A stretch of 64,000 nt of DNA, from contig NZ_CP012670.1 in the NCBI RefSeq assembly GCF_004135735.1, positions 372,001 to 436,000 of the forward strand, written 5' to 3'. Positions 48,381 to 58,800 of the stretch are shown here, one piece after another. Within the stretch, counting starts at the first letter, position 1; each line of letters starts with the position of its first letter. A program made the position numbers and the translations under genes. A model generated the notes under the pieces. It saw only the letters and a list, made by a program, of their open reading frames with translations, did not search any database and was not told the origin of the DNA. The stretch is from Sorangium cellulosum. Lineage in GTDB: Bacteria; Myxococcota_A; Polyangia; Polyangiales; Polyangiaceae.

Positions 48381-51300
48381 CTCTCCGCCGCTGAAAGGCG
48401 GCGGCCCCATTGAAGCCAGCTGCTCAGTCGCGTCACCGTCAGACGCGCTCACTCTCCGCCGCTGAAAGGCGGCGGCCCCATTGAAGCCTCGTGGGGTCGA
48501 GCAGCTCCAGCGGATTTCGCCCCAGCTCTCCGCCGCTGAAAGGCGGCGGCCCCATTGAAGCGGTCGAGCTCGAGCGCATCAAGCGGCCGGCCATGACTCT
48601 CCGCCGCTGAAAGGCGGCGGCCCCATTGAAGCCGCGACGACCTCGCCGCCGTCGAGGCCCAGGCAGCGCTCTCCGCCGCTGAAAGGCGGCGGCCCCATTG
48701 AAGCCCCATCACGAGCACGCGATTCAGACCTTCAGCCATGACTCTCCGCCGCTGAAAGGCGGCGGCCCCATTGAAGCAGGAGCTTGCTGCGCGAGAGGCG
48801 AAGGCCCAGGAGCTCTCCGCCGCTGAAAGGCGGCGGCCCCATTGAAGCTCCGGAAGGCGGGCGAGGTCGTGCAAGCCCTCCTGCCTCTCCGCCGCTGAAA
48901 GGCGGCGGCCCCATTGAAGCGTCGGGCCAAGCAGGCTGGCGACCACCGCGTTGACCTCTCCGCCGCTGAAAGGCGGCGGCCCCATTGAAGCTCCCCGAAC
49001 ACGCGGGCAAAATCGGCCCCGTAGCGACGCTCTCCGCCGCTGAAAGGCGGCGGCCCCATTGAAGCGTCGGCGCACGCATCGCACTGGTAGCCGAGCTCGA
49101 CCTCTCCGCCGCTGAAAGGCGGCGGCCCCATTGAAGCACGAGCATCGACGGCAACGGGGGGGCCGCTGGAGACCTCTCCGCCGCTGAAAGGCGGCGGCCC
49201 CATTGAAGCGTGGGGACCATCGGCGGCTCCCCGGCGAGCGGAATGGTCTCTCCGCCGCTGAAAGGCGGCGGCCCCATTGAAGCCAGGCGTGCCGTCGACC
49301 TCGAACCCGCAGCCTACGAGCCTCTCCGCCGCTGAAAGGCGGCGGCCCCATTGAAGCAGCCGCCCGTCGCCCTTGTACAGCTCCGCCGTGTTCCTCTCCG
49401 CCGCTGAAAGGCGGCGGCCCCATTGAAGCAAGAGGAACGGTACGTTTGTTGTTCCGTTCTACGCCCTCTCCGCCGCTGAAAGGCGGCGGCCCCATTGAAG
49501 CCCGTGACCGGGGATGCGGCGGGCGAGCGCTTGACGGCTCTCCGCCGCTGAAAGGCGGCGGCCCCATTGAAGCGCGCGCGTGTCGTCGTCGCGCGGGCTG
49601 CCGCTCTGGGCTCTCCGCCGCTGAAAGGCGGCGGCCCCATTGAAGCACCGAACTGCACGCACACTTCGGCAAGCCTGTCGTCCTCTCCGCCGCTGAAAGG
49701 CGGCGGCCCCATTGAAGCCGGCTGACGCGCCTCGGGCGCCTCCGTCCCCTCGGGCTCTCCGCCGCTGAAAGGCGGCGGCCCCATTGAAGCGGCAGGTGCA
49801 CGAGGCGAGCGTTCCAGTCCGCCACCTCTCCGCCGCTGAAAGGCGGCGGCCCCATTGAAGCCCGTATCCGTTGCCGGATCCGTTGCCGTATCCGTTGCCC
49901 TCTCCGCCGCTGAAAGGCGGCGGCCCCATTGAAGCAGGGAGCACACGGGGACCTGGCGATGGCCCTGGCGCCTCTCCGCCGCTGAAAGGCGGCGGCCCCA
50001 TTGAAGCCGGCGTCTCGCCAGGGGGGTACGTCGGGGAGCCTGGGCTCTCCGCCGCTGAAAGGCGGCGGCCCCATTGAAGCACCGTCCACCCGCTGAACCA
50101 CGGAGACGGGTCTACGCTCTCCGCCGCTGAAAGGCGGCGGCCCCATTGAAGCATGAGCCGGTCCCGGTACGCGCCGTCGGGCTCATCGATCACTCTCCGC
50201 CGCTGAAAGGCGGCGGCCCCATTGAAGCGAGAACACCGGCGAGGTCCAGAGCATCGCCAGCCCCGCTCTCCGCCGCTGAAAGGCGGCGGCCCCATTGAAG
50301 CAACCGCGTGACGCGGGAGGAAGCGTCTTCGAGCATCTCTCCGCCGCTGAAAGGCGGCGGCCCCATTGAAGCGGAGTATTCGCCAGCTCCGCGCGGCAAA
50401 GGTCTCTCCGTCCTCTCCGCCGCTGAAAGGCGGCGGCCCCATTGAAGCCTCGCCAAGCTGGCCCTGCAGCTCCTCAAGCTGCAGCTCTCCGCCGCTGAAA
50501 GGCGGCGGCCCCATTGAAGCCAGCACCCTCTGCCCCGCCGGTTCCGGGTCCGTCTCGCTCTCCGCCGCTGAAAGGCGGCGGCCCCATTGAAGCAGGTGAT
50601 ACTCGAAGATCCTCGGGCTTTGCACCCTCTCTCCGCCGCTGAAAGGCGGCGGCCCCATTGAAGCTGAGCAGCACGCGAGTGCGCGCCTGCTCGCGGACCA
50701 CTCTCCGCCGCTGAAAGGCGGCGGCCCCATTGAAGCCCGGCAAACGGAGCCGGGCCCGCAGGTCCGTCATCTCTCTCCGCCGCTGAAAGGCGGCGGCCCC
50801 ATTGAAGCGTCGCGCTCGGGGTCGCCTCGGCGGGCGTCTCGTTCTCTCCGCCGCTGAAAGGCGGCGGCCCCATTGAAGCTTCAGGACCTCAAGAATTAGA
50901 GCCCTCATCCTATCCTCTCCGCCGCTGAAAGGCGGCGGCCCCATTGAAGCCCCTTGGCGACGTCGACGGCGCGCCGCGCCTGCTCGCTCTCCGCCGCTGA
51001 AAGGCGGCGGCCCCATTGAAGCCCGCCGCCGTATCGGTATCCGTCGCCGTATCCGTTGCTCCTCTCCGCCGCTGAAAGGCGGCGGCCCCATTGAAGCCCG
51101 GATGCCGCGTACGGGATCGTGGACATCGAGGACGCCCTCTCCGCCGCTGAAAGGCGGCGGCCCCATTGAAGCGTGCTCGGGTTCTCGCCACGCCGGAAGA
51201 GCCGAAGCTCCTCTCCGCCGCTGAAAGGCGGCGGCCCCATTGAAGCCTGGCCCCGGGCGAGCGATACGTGATCGCCGGCCCGGACTCTCCGCCGCTGAAA

Positions 51301-51904
51301 GGCGGCGGCCCCATTGAAGCCTGAGGAAGGCCGAGGCGAGCGGGGGCGAGGAGGCGTCTCTCCGCCGCTGAAAGGCGGCGGCCCCATTGAAGCGGGCTGA
51401 ACCGGGCGGCGGTTGCGGGGTGGCGCACCCACTCTCCGCCGCTGAAAGGCGGCGGCCCCATTGAAGCCCGTTCAAGGGCTGCACGGTGAGGCATTGATGA
51501 CCACCCTCTCCGCCGCTGAAAGGCGGCGGCCCCATTGAAGCCGCCCCCGGCGCCGCCTCTGCCACGCTGGACGGGCCTCTCCGCCGCTGAAAGGCGGCGG
51601 CCCCATTGAAGCCATCCATGCCCGCCCGCTGGCGATGAGCCGGGACATCATCTCTCCGCCGCTGAAAGGCGGCGGCCCCATTGAAGCCAGTGGGCGCACG
51701 GCTCGCATGGGCGCAGGTCGAGCGAGCTCTCCGCCGCTGAAAGGCGGCGGCCCCATTGAAGCGCTGGTCCTTGGCCGCCGTGAGCGAAAACGGCGAGCTC
51801 TCCGCCGCTGAAAGGCGGCGGCCCCATTGAAGCGCTGGTCCTTGGCCGCCGTGAGCGAAAACGGCGAGCTCTCCGCCGCTGAAAGGCGGCGGCCCCATTG
51901 AAGC
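48381..51904 (+). CRISPR. CRISPR array 2 (49 repeats, uninterrupted)
   Basis: Forty-nine copies of the same 36-nt repeat as array 1 run from 48381 to the last at 51869-51904, with 48 spacers of about 34-39 nt. The leader is on the left. All repeats look identical, including the last. The final two spacers (51763-51797 and 51834-51868) are identical. Spacers 22 and 37 are made of CCGTATCCGTTGCC-type units. I see no spacer shared with array 1. No mobile element interrupts this array. Confidence 0.98.
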
Positions 51905-52468
51905 TTCGATCCACGCTTCCGATTCCGCATCCGCCTTCTCGAACCGCTGCCCGTCCGCTCGGCGCGCCGCGCCGACGGGCGCGCCGGGCGGACCGCCGCG
52001 CGCGCAAGATCGGGGCGATGGCCCCCGCCACGGGCGTGGTGAGCACGCCGCCAGGTCTGCTCGGCCGCTCGTCCACCGGCTGCGGCGGCCCCGCCGGCTG
52101 CGGCGGCCCCGCCGGCTGCGGCGGCCCAGGCGAGCGCGCTGCCATCGCCCTCCGCGCGAACGCGGCGCCTCGTCCGCGCGCGCTCGACTGCGCGCTCGCC
52201 GGATGCGTGATCGAGCACGGCGCGTCGCGGAGCCGGCCGTCGGGCGCCGCTCCGCGCGTCGCCGCGTACCGTCGCCGCGCACCTCGACGCGGGCCATCTC
52301 CCCCGCCGCGCATCTCGGCGCGGGCGACCTCCCCGCGGGCGCACGCAGCCGCGCTCCCCGGTCGAGCCGGCTTCGGCGCTCCCCGGTCGCGCCGGCTTCG
52401 CGAGCCCCGCCCCGCGCCGCCCGCGCCCGCCTCACCGATCGGCTAGACTCGCGTGACGAGGCCGTCGC
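51905..52468. other. Region after array 2, no confident gene
   Basis: About 560 bp of very GC-rich sequence. It holds two full and one partial copy of an 18-bp unit GGCTGCGGCGGCCCCGCC near 52078-52127. Open frames exist on both strands but have Arg/Ala/Pro-rich translations without conserved features. The promoter of the following Uma2 gene must lie at its right end. Confidence 0.5.
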
Positions 52469-53092
52469 ATGCCCATCGCCGAGAAGCTCGTCCGTCCGGC
52501 AACCCTCGAGGACCTGGAGAAGCTCCCGCTTACCTGGCGCGGGGAGATCATCGACGGCACCCTCTACGCCTTCCGCCGCCCGCGCTTCGTTCATGCCGAC
52601 ATCGAGGGGCTCATCACCGCCGACCTCAAGAACCCCTTCCAGCGAGGCAGAGGCGGCCCCGGCGGATGGTGGATCCTGCCCGAACCCGGCATCCAGCTCC
52701 CGCGCGCCCCCGAGCTCTCCCCGGATGTCGCCGGGTGGCGCCGCGAGCGCATGGCGCGACCGCCGGCGAGGGAAAGCGCCATCGCCGTCGTCCCCGACTG
52801 GATCTGCGAGATCCTCTCGCGCAGCACGGCCAGCTACGACAACCTCGTCAAGCGCCGCTTCTACAGCGAGATCGGCGTCGGCTGGCTCTGGGTTGTCGAC
52901 CCTCGCGATCGCTCGCTCCGGGTCAGCCAGCTCGTCGACGGGAAATGGGTGGAGCTCGGGCTGTACGGCGAAGACGAGAAGGTCCGCGCCGCCCCGTTCG
53001 AGGCCGTCGAGATCGATCTGTCCGAAGGGTGGGAAGGTCTCGACGACGACAACCAGAACGAGAACGAGGGCAAGGGCGAAGCGAGCCCCTGA
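52469..53092 (+). CDS. Uma2 family putative endonuclease
   Basis: 207 residues from ATG 52469. The Uma2 layout is clear: TLEDLEKLPLTWRGEIIDGT at the start, RPRFVHADIEGLI, then VPDWICEILSRSTASYDNLV with the PD...E acidic pair, and YSEIGVGWLWVVDP with the end of the core fold. The C-terminal tail is acidic (DDDNQNENEGKGE). It is more typical of the family than the gene at 14684. No partner gene is evident. Function in the cell is unknown. Confidence 0.87.
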   Translation: MPIAEKLVRPATLEDLEKLPLTWRGEIIDGTLYAFRRPRFVHADIEGLITADLKNPFQRGRGGPGGWWILPEPGIQLPRAPELSPDVAGWRRERMARPPARESAIAVVPDWICEILSRSTASYDNLVKRRFYSEIGVGWLWVVDPRDRSLRVSQLVDGKWVELGLYGEDEKVRAAPFEAVEIDLSEGWEGLDDDNQNENEGKGEASP

Positions 53093-53399
53093 TCCGCCGG
53101 GAGAGCCTCCGGGGTGCCATTCGCGCAGGCCATTCGAAACGCCGGCATCACGGCGCCGACCGTGCACATGACGGTCTGCCACGGGGGGACCATCCGCCGG
53201 GATATCCGGCGGCCTCCATCGCGAGCCACGTCGCCCATCCGACGGGCGCGACGCCCGTCGCCTGCGTGGGCGACGACGTGAGGCGACACTCGACCTTGCC
53301 CGGCGTCTCGATCGCGTGCGCGTGCGAGCACGGCCAGATGGTGCCGTTCGATCCAACGCCGCCGCCGCGACCCTAGGTGGCGAGACCCAGGAGCCCCTC
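53093..53399. other. Intergenic region, possible decayed small gene
   Basis: 307 bp. In one plus-strand frame the translation VPFAQAIRNAGITAPTVHM then VCHGGTI, and in another VACVGDDVRRHSTLPGVSIA ending at a stop near 53376, look more protein-like than random. They are in different frames, so at best this is a frameshifted remnant. Confidence 0.3.
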
Positions 53400-54239
53400 A
53401 TGCCGATTGCCATGTGCGCCACGCTCGACACCCGCCACGCCGCGGGCACAGACCTCGTCTTCAGCGTGTCGCTCGCGCTCGCCTGGAAGAAGCTCGAGCA
53501 TCGCTTCGGGGCGCTGCGCTTCGCGCCTCAACCCGCGCTGGCCGACGCGCTGAGCCGCACGGTCGTCGACGGGGCGGTCAGCCCCGCGTGGTGCGTCGCG
53601 GATGCCGGCTTCGGCGCCGAGGGCATCCTCGAGCGGCTGCGCAGCGAGCTGCTCTCCAGGTTCTCCGCGGCGGACGTGCGGTATCTTCCGCGCGGCCTCG
53701 CGCCGGACGCGCTGCTTGCTTATGGATACCTGAGCCGCGATCTGCGGTTTCCTGTCGTCTTCGCGGTGCGCGAGGGGGTGTTCGACGCGCGGCCCGTTCG
53801 CGCCTTCGGGATCGTGGACAACAACCACCCGCACAACGCGGCGCGGGCCGCGCAGGTGATCGTGCACGAGCATCGTTCAGAGCGGGAGTTCGTGATCGAG
53901 CTCTGCACCGACGCGGCCGACGAGGATCGCCTCCTGATTGCCCAGGTGCCGCCGCGCGAGCGGCTGGGGGAGACGGTGCGGGACGTGCTCGATCGGCTGG
54001 GGAGGCTCCCGCCTGAATACCGATCGCTCCGCCGCGGGAGCGCTCGGGTGACGGCGAGGGGGCGACCGAGGGGATGGCCAGCGTCGTGGCGCACGACAGC
54101 TTGGCGCGCTCACCGAGGTGATCCCCTGGCGCGCCCTCCCGGGTCGACCTCTCGATGCGTCGCGTCAGCCGAGCTGCGCGCCAGGGACGCCAGCTCTGAT
54201 GACCAGGAGAACCGCGCCTGCCCGCCACGGTTCCACGGC
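53400..54239 (+). CDS. Unrecognised protein, 3' end uncertain
   Basis: ATG 53400 has AGGAG a few bases upstream. The first 210 residues read like a real globular protein (DLVFSVSLALAWKKLEHRFG, AWCVADAGFGAEGILERL, LAYGYLSRDLRFPVVFAV, VRAFGIVDNNHPHNAARAAQ, EREFVIELCTDAADEDRLL). After LDRLGRLPPEY the translation becomes Arg-rich, and the frame has no stop until 56102, deep inside two other genes. A one-base shift near 54015 would give a stop at about 54051, so either a frameshift exists or the natural end lies elsewhere. I do not recognise the family. The end coordinate given is only the border of the next gene. Confidence 0.5.
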
Positions 54240-55691
54240 TCAACCCGGAATGAGGAACGCGGGGGTGTAACCCGGGCTCAGGTCCTCGTAGAGCTGCGTG
54301 CTGGGAATCCGGTTCCAGACATGCCCCAGGAAGAGCGCGGCTCCCGCCGGGCAGGACAGGAAGAGATGGACTTTTCGGGCTCCCGTCTCACCCACCTGCT
54401 CGCGCACCGCCTGCCTCGTCGCGAGCGCCCACCCCATCGCCCGTGCTGCATCGGGGATCGACGTCGGGCTCGGCGCCGGGGCCGCCGCGATCGCGACGAA
54501 GCGCCCGACGGCAGGCACGCTGCCACGCAGGTAAGCCAGGACATCCTTGGTGATGTCGCCGGTTGCGCACAGCGCCACCGCCAGCTCGTCCCCGTCTCCG
54601 AGATCCACGGGCGCGGCGACATGGATGGGGAAATCTCCGGGCGCCACGTCGCTGGCCCAGCGCTGGCCGCCCTGCACGCGTGCCACCCGCACGTTGCGCG
54701 TGTCGCCGAACGCGACGCCCGTCGCGAACCACGCCGGCAGCCGCATGTCCCCTCGTACGAGCACCCGGTCGAACCCGAGCGCCCGGATGCGCTGCTCGGC
54801 CGCCTCCAGCTCCGGGAGCAGGCGTCCGTTCCAGTGCCTCGGATCACGGAGCTGCCGGCGCGTGCGGGGATGATCCCCCTCGAAAAGATCGACCCAGTCG
54901 AGGCACTCCGTCGCGCCGGCGGCCCAGGGATCGCGAGCGAGCGCCTGGACCACCACGGTCGCCTGCCGCGCCTCGCCGCGCAGCCCGCGGCGCGCGATCT
55001 CCGCGAGCAACGCCTGTCGGTCCACCTCGCACCGAGCGCCGGTCACCCACGCACGGATCGCCTGAACACCCTGCTCCACCGCCAGCTCATCGCTCCTGAG
55101 CCCCACCGCGGCCATGCGATCCGCGACGCTCGTGACAAGGCCCGCCCACCCCGACTGGCCTGTGAGCAGGACGAGATGATCGAGCATCTCGATCAGGTCG
55201 GCCTCCGCCACGCCGAGGTGGCTCGCCCAGCGCTTGCGCCCGCGCCCGGCCTTCGAGCCCGGCGTGGCCAGCCGCAGCCTCGGGCCGAGGGTGCCGGTGC
55301 GCCCGTCCTGCAGGGCCAGCACCTTGTCGGACACATCGAGCGGCCGGTTGGTATAGAGGCCCATCCAGGGTCGCTGCCCGCCCCGCGACAGCGTCTGCCA
55401 GCTCTGCCAGAACCTTTGCAACGGGCTCTTGCCGCCCGCGGTCGCCGGCGTGACCCACCAGGCGTTGTCGATCGGACGCCGCCCGTCCACCGAGTACTTC
55501 ACCTGGTAGTGCTCGTCGGCGGCACCCCGGCGGCGCACCACGACGTCATCCACGTTGCCCGCGTTCTTCGCCTCGATCTCGATGCCGGTGACGTCCCCCG
55601 TCGGGCTCAACGCCCGCAGGGCGTGGTACCAGGCGAAGAGGTGCTGGTAGTCGTGTCCCTGGAGCGCGGCTCCAGCAGCGCTGAGGCTCAT
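54240..55691 (-). CDS. cap4: Cap4-like CBASS effector: DUF4297-type nuclease plus SAVED domain
   Basis: 483 residues. The N-terminus (GHDYQHLFAWYHALRALS, then GIEIEAKNAGNVDDVVV and EHYQVKYSV) has the PD-(D/E)xK arrangement of the DUF4297/Cap4 endonuclease: Glu38/40, Asp48/49 and Gln63-Val-Lys65. The C-terminal half contains the SAVED sensor, including GDELAVALCATGDITKDV and VHLFLSCPAGAALFLGHVWN followed by TQLYEDLSPGYTPAFLI. In CBASS, Cap4 binds a cyclic oligonucleotide through SAVED and degrades DNA. The nearest CD-NTase gene is at 61362, on the other strand and 5.7 kb away. No HORMA/TRIP13 or Cap2/Cap3 genes are seen in the window. Confidence 0.85.
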   Translation of the reverse strand: MSLSAAGAALQGHDYQHLFAWYHALRALSPTGDVTGIEIEAKNAGNVDDVVVRRRGAADEHYQVKYSVDGRRPIDNAWWVTPATAGGKSPLQRFWQSWQTLSRGGQRPWMGLYTNRPLDVSDKVLALQDGRTGTLGPRLRLATPGSKAGRGRKRWASHLGVAEADLIEMLDHLVLLTGQSGWAGLVTSVADRMAAVGLRSDELAVEQGVQAIRAWVTGARCEVDRQALLAEIARRGLRGEARQATVVVQALARDPWAAGATECLDWVDLFEGDHPRTRRQLRDPRHWNGRLLPELEAAEQRIRALGFDRVLVRGDMRLPAWFATGVAFGDTRNVRVARVQGGQRWASDVAPGDFPIHVAAPVDLGDGDELAVALCATGDITKDVLAYLRGSVPAVGRFVAIAAAPAPSPTSIPDAARAMGWALATRQAVREQVGETGARKVHLFLSCPAGAALFLGHVWNRIPSTQLYEDLSPGYTPAFLIPG

Positions 55692-55837
55692 CTCGTCATG
55701 CCCTCGGGCGATCTCGCCGCCAGCTTGCAGCGGCGCACGTGCGGCGGCAAGCGCGCGAGCCCCACGTCCGCGCCCGCGCCCCCCGCGCCCGCGCTGGTGT
55801 CGTCGGACGCTCCTCCGCTAGATTCCGCCATCAGGCC

Positions 55838-58800
55838 ATGGACCTCCCCGCGGACAGGATCGGTCCCTATCGGCTCCTCCGGCCCATCGGCCGCGGCGGC
55901 GTCGGGCGCGTCTTCGCCGCGGTCCACCAGCACATGGGCCAGGAGGTCGCGCTCAAGCTCCTCTCGGAGGAATCGGCCGGAGACCCCCGGCGCGTGGCGC
56001 GCTTCATCCAGGAGTCGCGCGCCCTCGCCCAGCTCCATCACCCGGGCATCGTGCGGGTCCTGCACTGCGACAAGCTCGAGGACGGCACCGCCTACCTCGT
56101 GATGGAGTACCTCGAAGGGGGCACGCTCCGCGCCTGGATCCAGCGGCAGAACGGCCCGGCGCCGCTCGACGCCGCGCTGGGGATCTGCCGGCAGATCGCC
56201 GACGCCATGGTCGAGGTCCACGCGAGAGGGATCGTCCACCGCGACCTGAAGCCGGAGAACGTCCTCCTCGTGCCGGACGAGGCGTCCCCGCTCGGCCTCC
56301 GGCCGAAGATCCTCGACTTCGGCGTCGCCAAGATGCCACCCCCGGCCAGCGAGGAGCGCGCCGACACGCACGTCCAGACCGCCGCCCACGATTTCCTGGG
56401 GACCTCGGCGTACATGGCCCCCGAGCAGTGCAAGAACACAGCAGAGGTCACGGATCGGGCCGACGTCTACGCGCTCGGCGTCGTGCTGTTCGAGCTCATC
56501 GCGGGCAGAAGGCCGTTTGCCTCGAGCGACGACGTCGAGCTGCTCTACCACCACGTCCACGCCGACCCGCCGCACCTCGACGAGCTCGTGCCCTCGGTGC
56601 CCCCGGCGCTCAGCTCCTTCGTGTCGTCGATGCTGGCCAAGGCGCCTAAGGAGCGCCCCGCCATGATCCGCTGCCAGGACATGCTCGCCCGGCCGTGGAA
56701 GGGCGAGAAGAACGAGTGTCCCTTCCCGGGGCTCCAGCCGTTCACGGAGGCCCAGGCCGAGCTGTTCTTCGGGCGCGACGCGGACGTCCGGGAGCTCCTC
56801 GGCCGAATCGAGGCGCTGCGCGAGGGAGAGTCGGTGCGCTGGCTCCAGATCGAGGGGCCCAGCGGCACCGGGAAATCGTCGCTCGTGCAGGCAGGGCTCC
56901 TGCCGCGGCTGGCGCAGCGACCCCCGGGGGCAGCGCCGTGGATCATCGCGACGCTCCGGCCGTCCGACGACCCAATCAAGAGCCTCGCGGCGGCCATCGC
57001 GTCGGTCGTCGCGGCGCACGATCCCGCGACGACACCGGCCGAGATCGAGGCCGCGCTGCGCTCGGAGAGCGACGCGCTCGGCGCGCTCCTCGCGCGCGCC
57101 CTCCCCGAGGGCGCGACGCTGCTGCTCGTGGTGGAGCAGCTCGAGGAGCTCTTCGCGCTGGGCGGCGTGGACCTGCACCACGTCGATGCCCTGCTGTCGA
57201 GCTGCCTCTCCGACCAGCGATCACCCCTCCGGCTGCTCACGACGCTGCGGAGCGACTACCTCCATCGCCTGGAGCAGGCGCCCGGCCTGGCGCGCCTGCT
57301 GAACAGCAAGGCATCCAGGTATCACCTCGGGCCGATGGACGAGGAAGCGCTCGCGCAGGTGATCCGCGGCATGGCGGCGCGCGCCGGACTCCGGCTCTCC
57401 GAGAGGTTGCCCGAGCGCATGGTGCGCGACGCCGCCGGCACGGACGGCCGCCTGCCGCTCCTCGGGCACACGCTCCGCGGCCTCTGGGCGTCGCGCGCCG
57501 CGGCCACGCTGACCCACGAGCACTACGAGCAGATCGGCGGGGTCAGCGGCGCGCTGGCGCGCCACGCCGCGCTGCTCCTCGATGGCCTGGGCGAGCAGGG
57601 GAGGGAGCGGGCCAAATGGCTCATCCTCGATCTCGTCCAGGTGGGCCGCGGCGCCCCCGATACCAGACGGCCGCGGACGCGCGGTGAGGTCCTCGCCGCC
57701 GCGGGGGGAGACCGGCTGGCGGACGAGGTGCTCATGCGCCTCTCGGGCATGCCGGCCGGGAAGGCGACGGCGGCGGCCTTCGAGAGCCTGCGGCTCGTCG
57801 TGATCGCGGCGGATCCGCCGGCGGAGCCGTCCCGGCAGCGCGTCGACCTGGTGCACGAGGCGCTGCTGCAGCGGGTCCCGGCCATCGTCGGGTGGATCGA
57901 GGCCGAGCGCGCGCTCCTCGAGCGGCATGCCGATATCGAGGCCGCGGCCCACAAGTGGGAGCAATCGGGGAGGGCGGATGACTGGCTGCCCGGGGGCTCT
58001 CTGCTGGATCACTACCGCGGGAGGATCGGCGCCCCGAGCCATCCGGAGCGGCTCCTGCGGATGGCGAGCGAACGGGCGCGCGCCTTCCTGGGCAAGGCCG
58101 AGCAGGTCGAGCGGCGGCGGCGCCGGGCACGGCGGGCGCGCGGGGTGATCGCCGGCGCTGTTGCGATCGTGGTCCTGGCGATCGCGCTCTGGGGGTGGAC
58201 GGAGCGGGAGCGCGCGGCGGACAACCGGCTGCGCATCGTCCAGGCCACGAGAGAGGTCGGCAGCCTCGACTGGAGGCTCGGCAGGCTGCTGTACACGTCC
58301 AGCATCCGGGCAGCGCTCCTCGCGGAGCTCGACGGAAGCCTGTCCTCGCTGAGCCAGGAGGACAGGGACGTCCCCGAGGTCGTCGATGCCTTCGTGAGGA
58401 CCAAGCACCGTCGCAGCGACTTCGCCCGGTACAACGAGAGCCTGTCCGCGTCCTACGCGTTCGTCGCGCAGGCGGAGGAGCGGATCCGCTTCGGGCTCGC
58501 GCGAGACCCGTCGAGCGACGAGCTGCTCATGCAGCTCGCGTGGAACCACTCCAAGCGCGGGAAGCTCGAGCTGGCGTACGGCAGGGTCGAGCGCGCCCGC
58601 GAGGAGTTCGCGCGATCCGTGGCCACGCTGAAGGCCATGCGCGCGATCGAGAGCAGCGACTACAGGCGCACGCTCGCGACGAGCACGTCCGAGCAGGCCG
58701 ACGTCGAGCTCCAGCTCGGCCACGTGCAGGTCGCCGTGGCGCTGTACGACGAGGCGCTCCGCTGGCTGCAGCAAAACGCCGGGCCTGGCGACGACGGGAG

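Noticed and set aside
27837..51494. Many frames with repeating FNGAAAFQRRR or MGPPPFSGGE peptides
   Set aside because: They are translations of the CRISPR repeat in different frames.
27559..51904. Self-targeting spacers matching genes in this window
   Set aside because: Reading by eye I found no convincing match. A full search of all spacers against the genome would be needed, and I cannot exclude it.
51905..52468. Open frames after array 2 as a small gene
   Set aside because: The translation is dominated by an 18-bp repeat and Arg/Ala/Pro runs, without a ribosome site.
53093..53399. A PAAR-like or small conserved gene between Uma2 and the next gene
   Set aside because: The protein-like pieces lie in different frames and neither has a complete domain.
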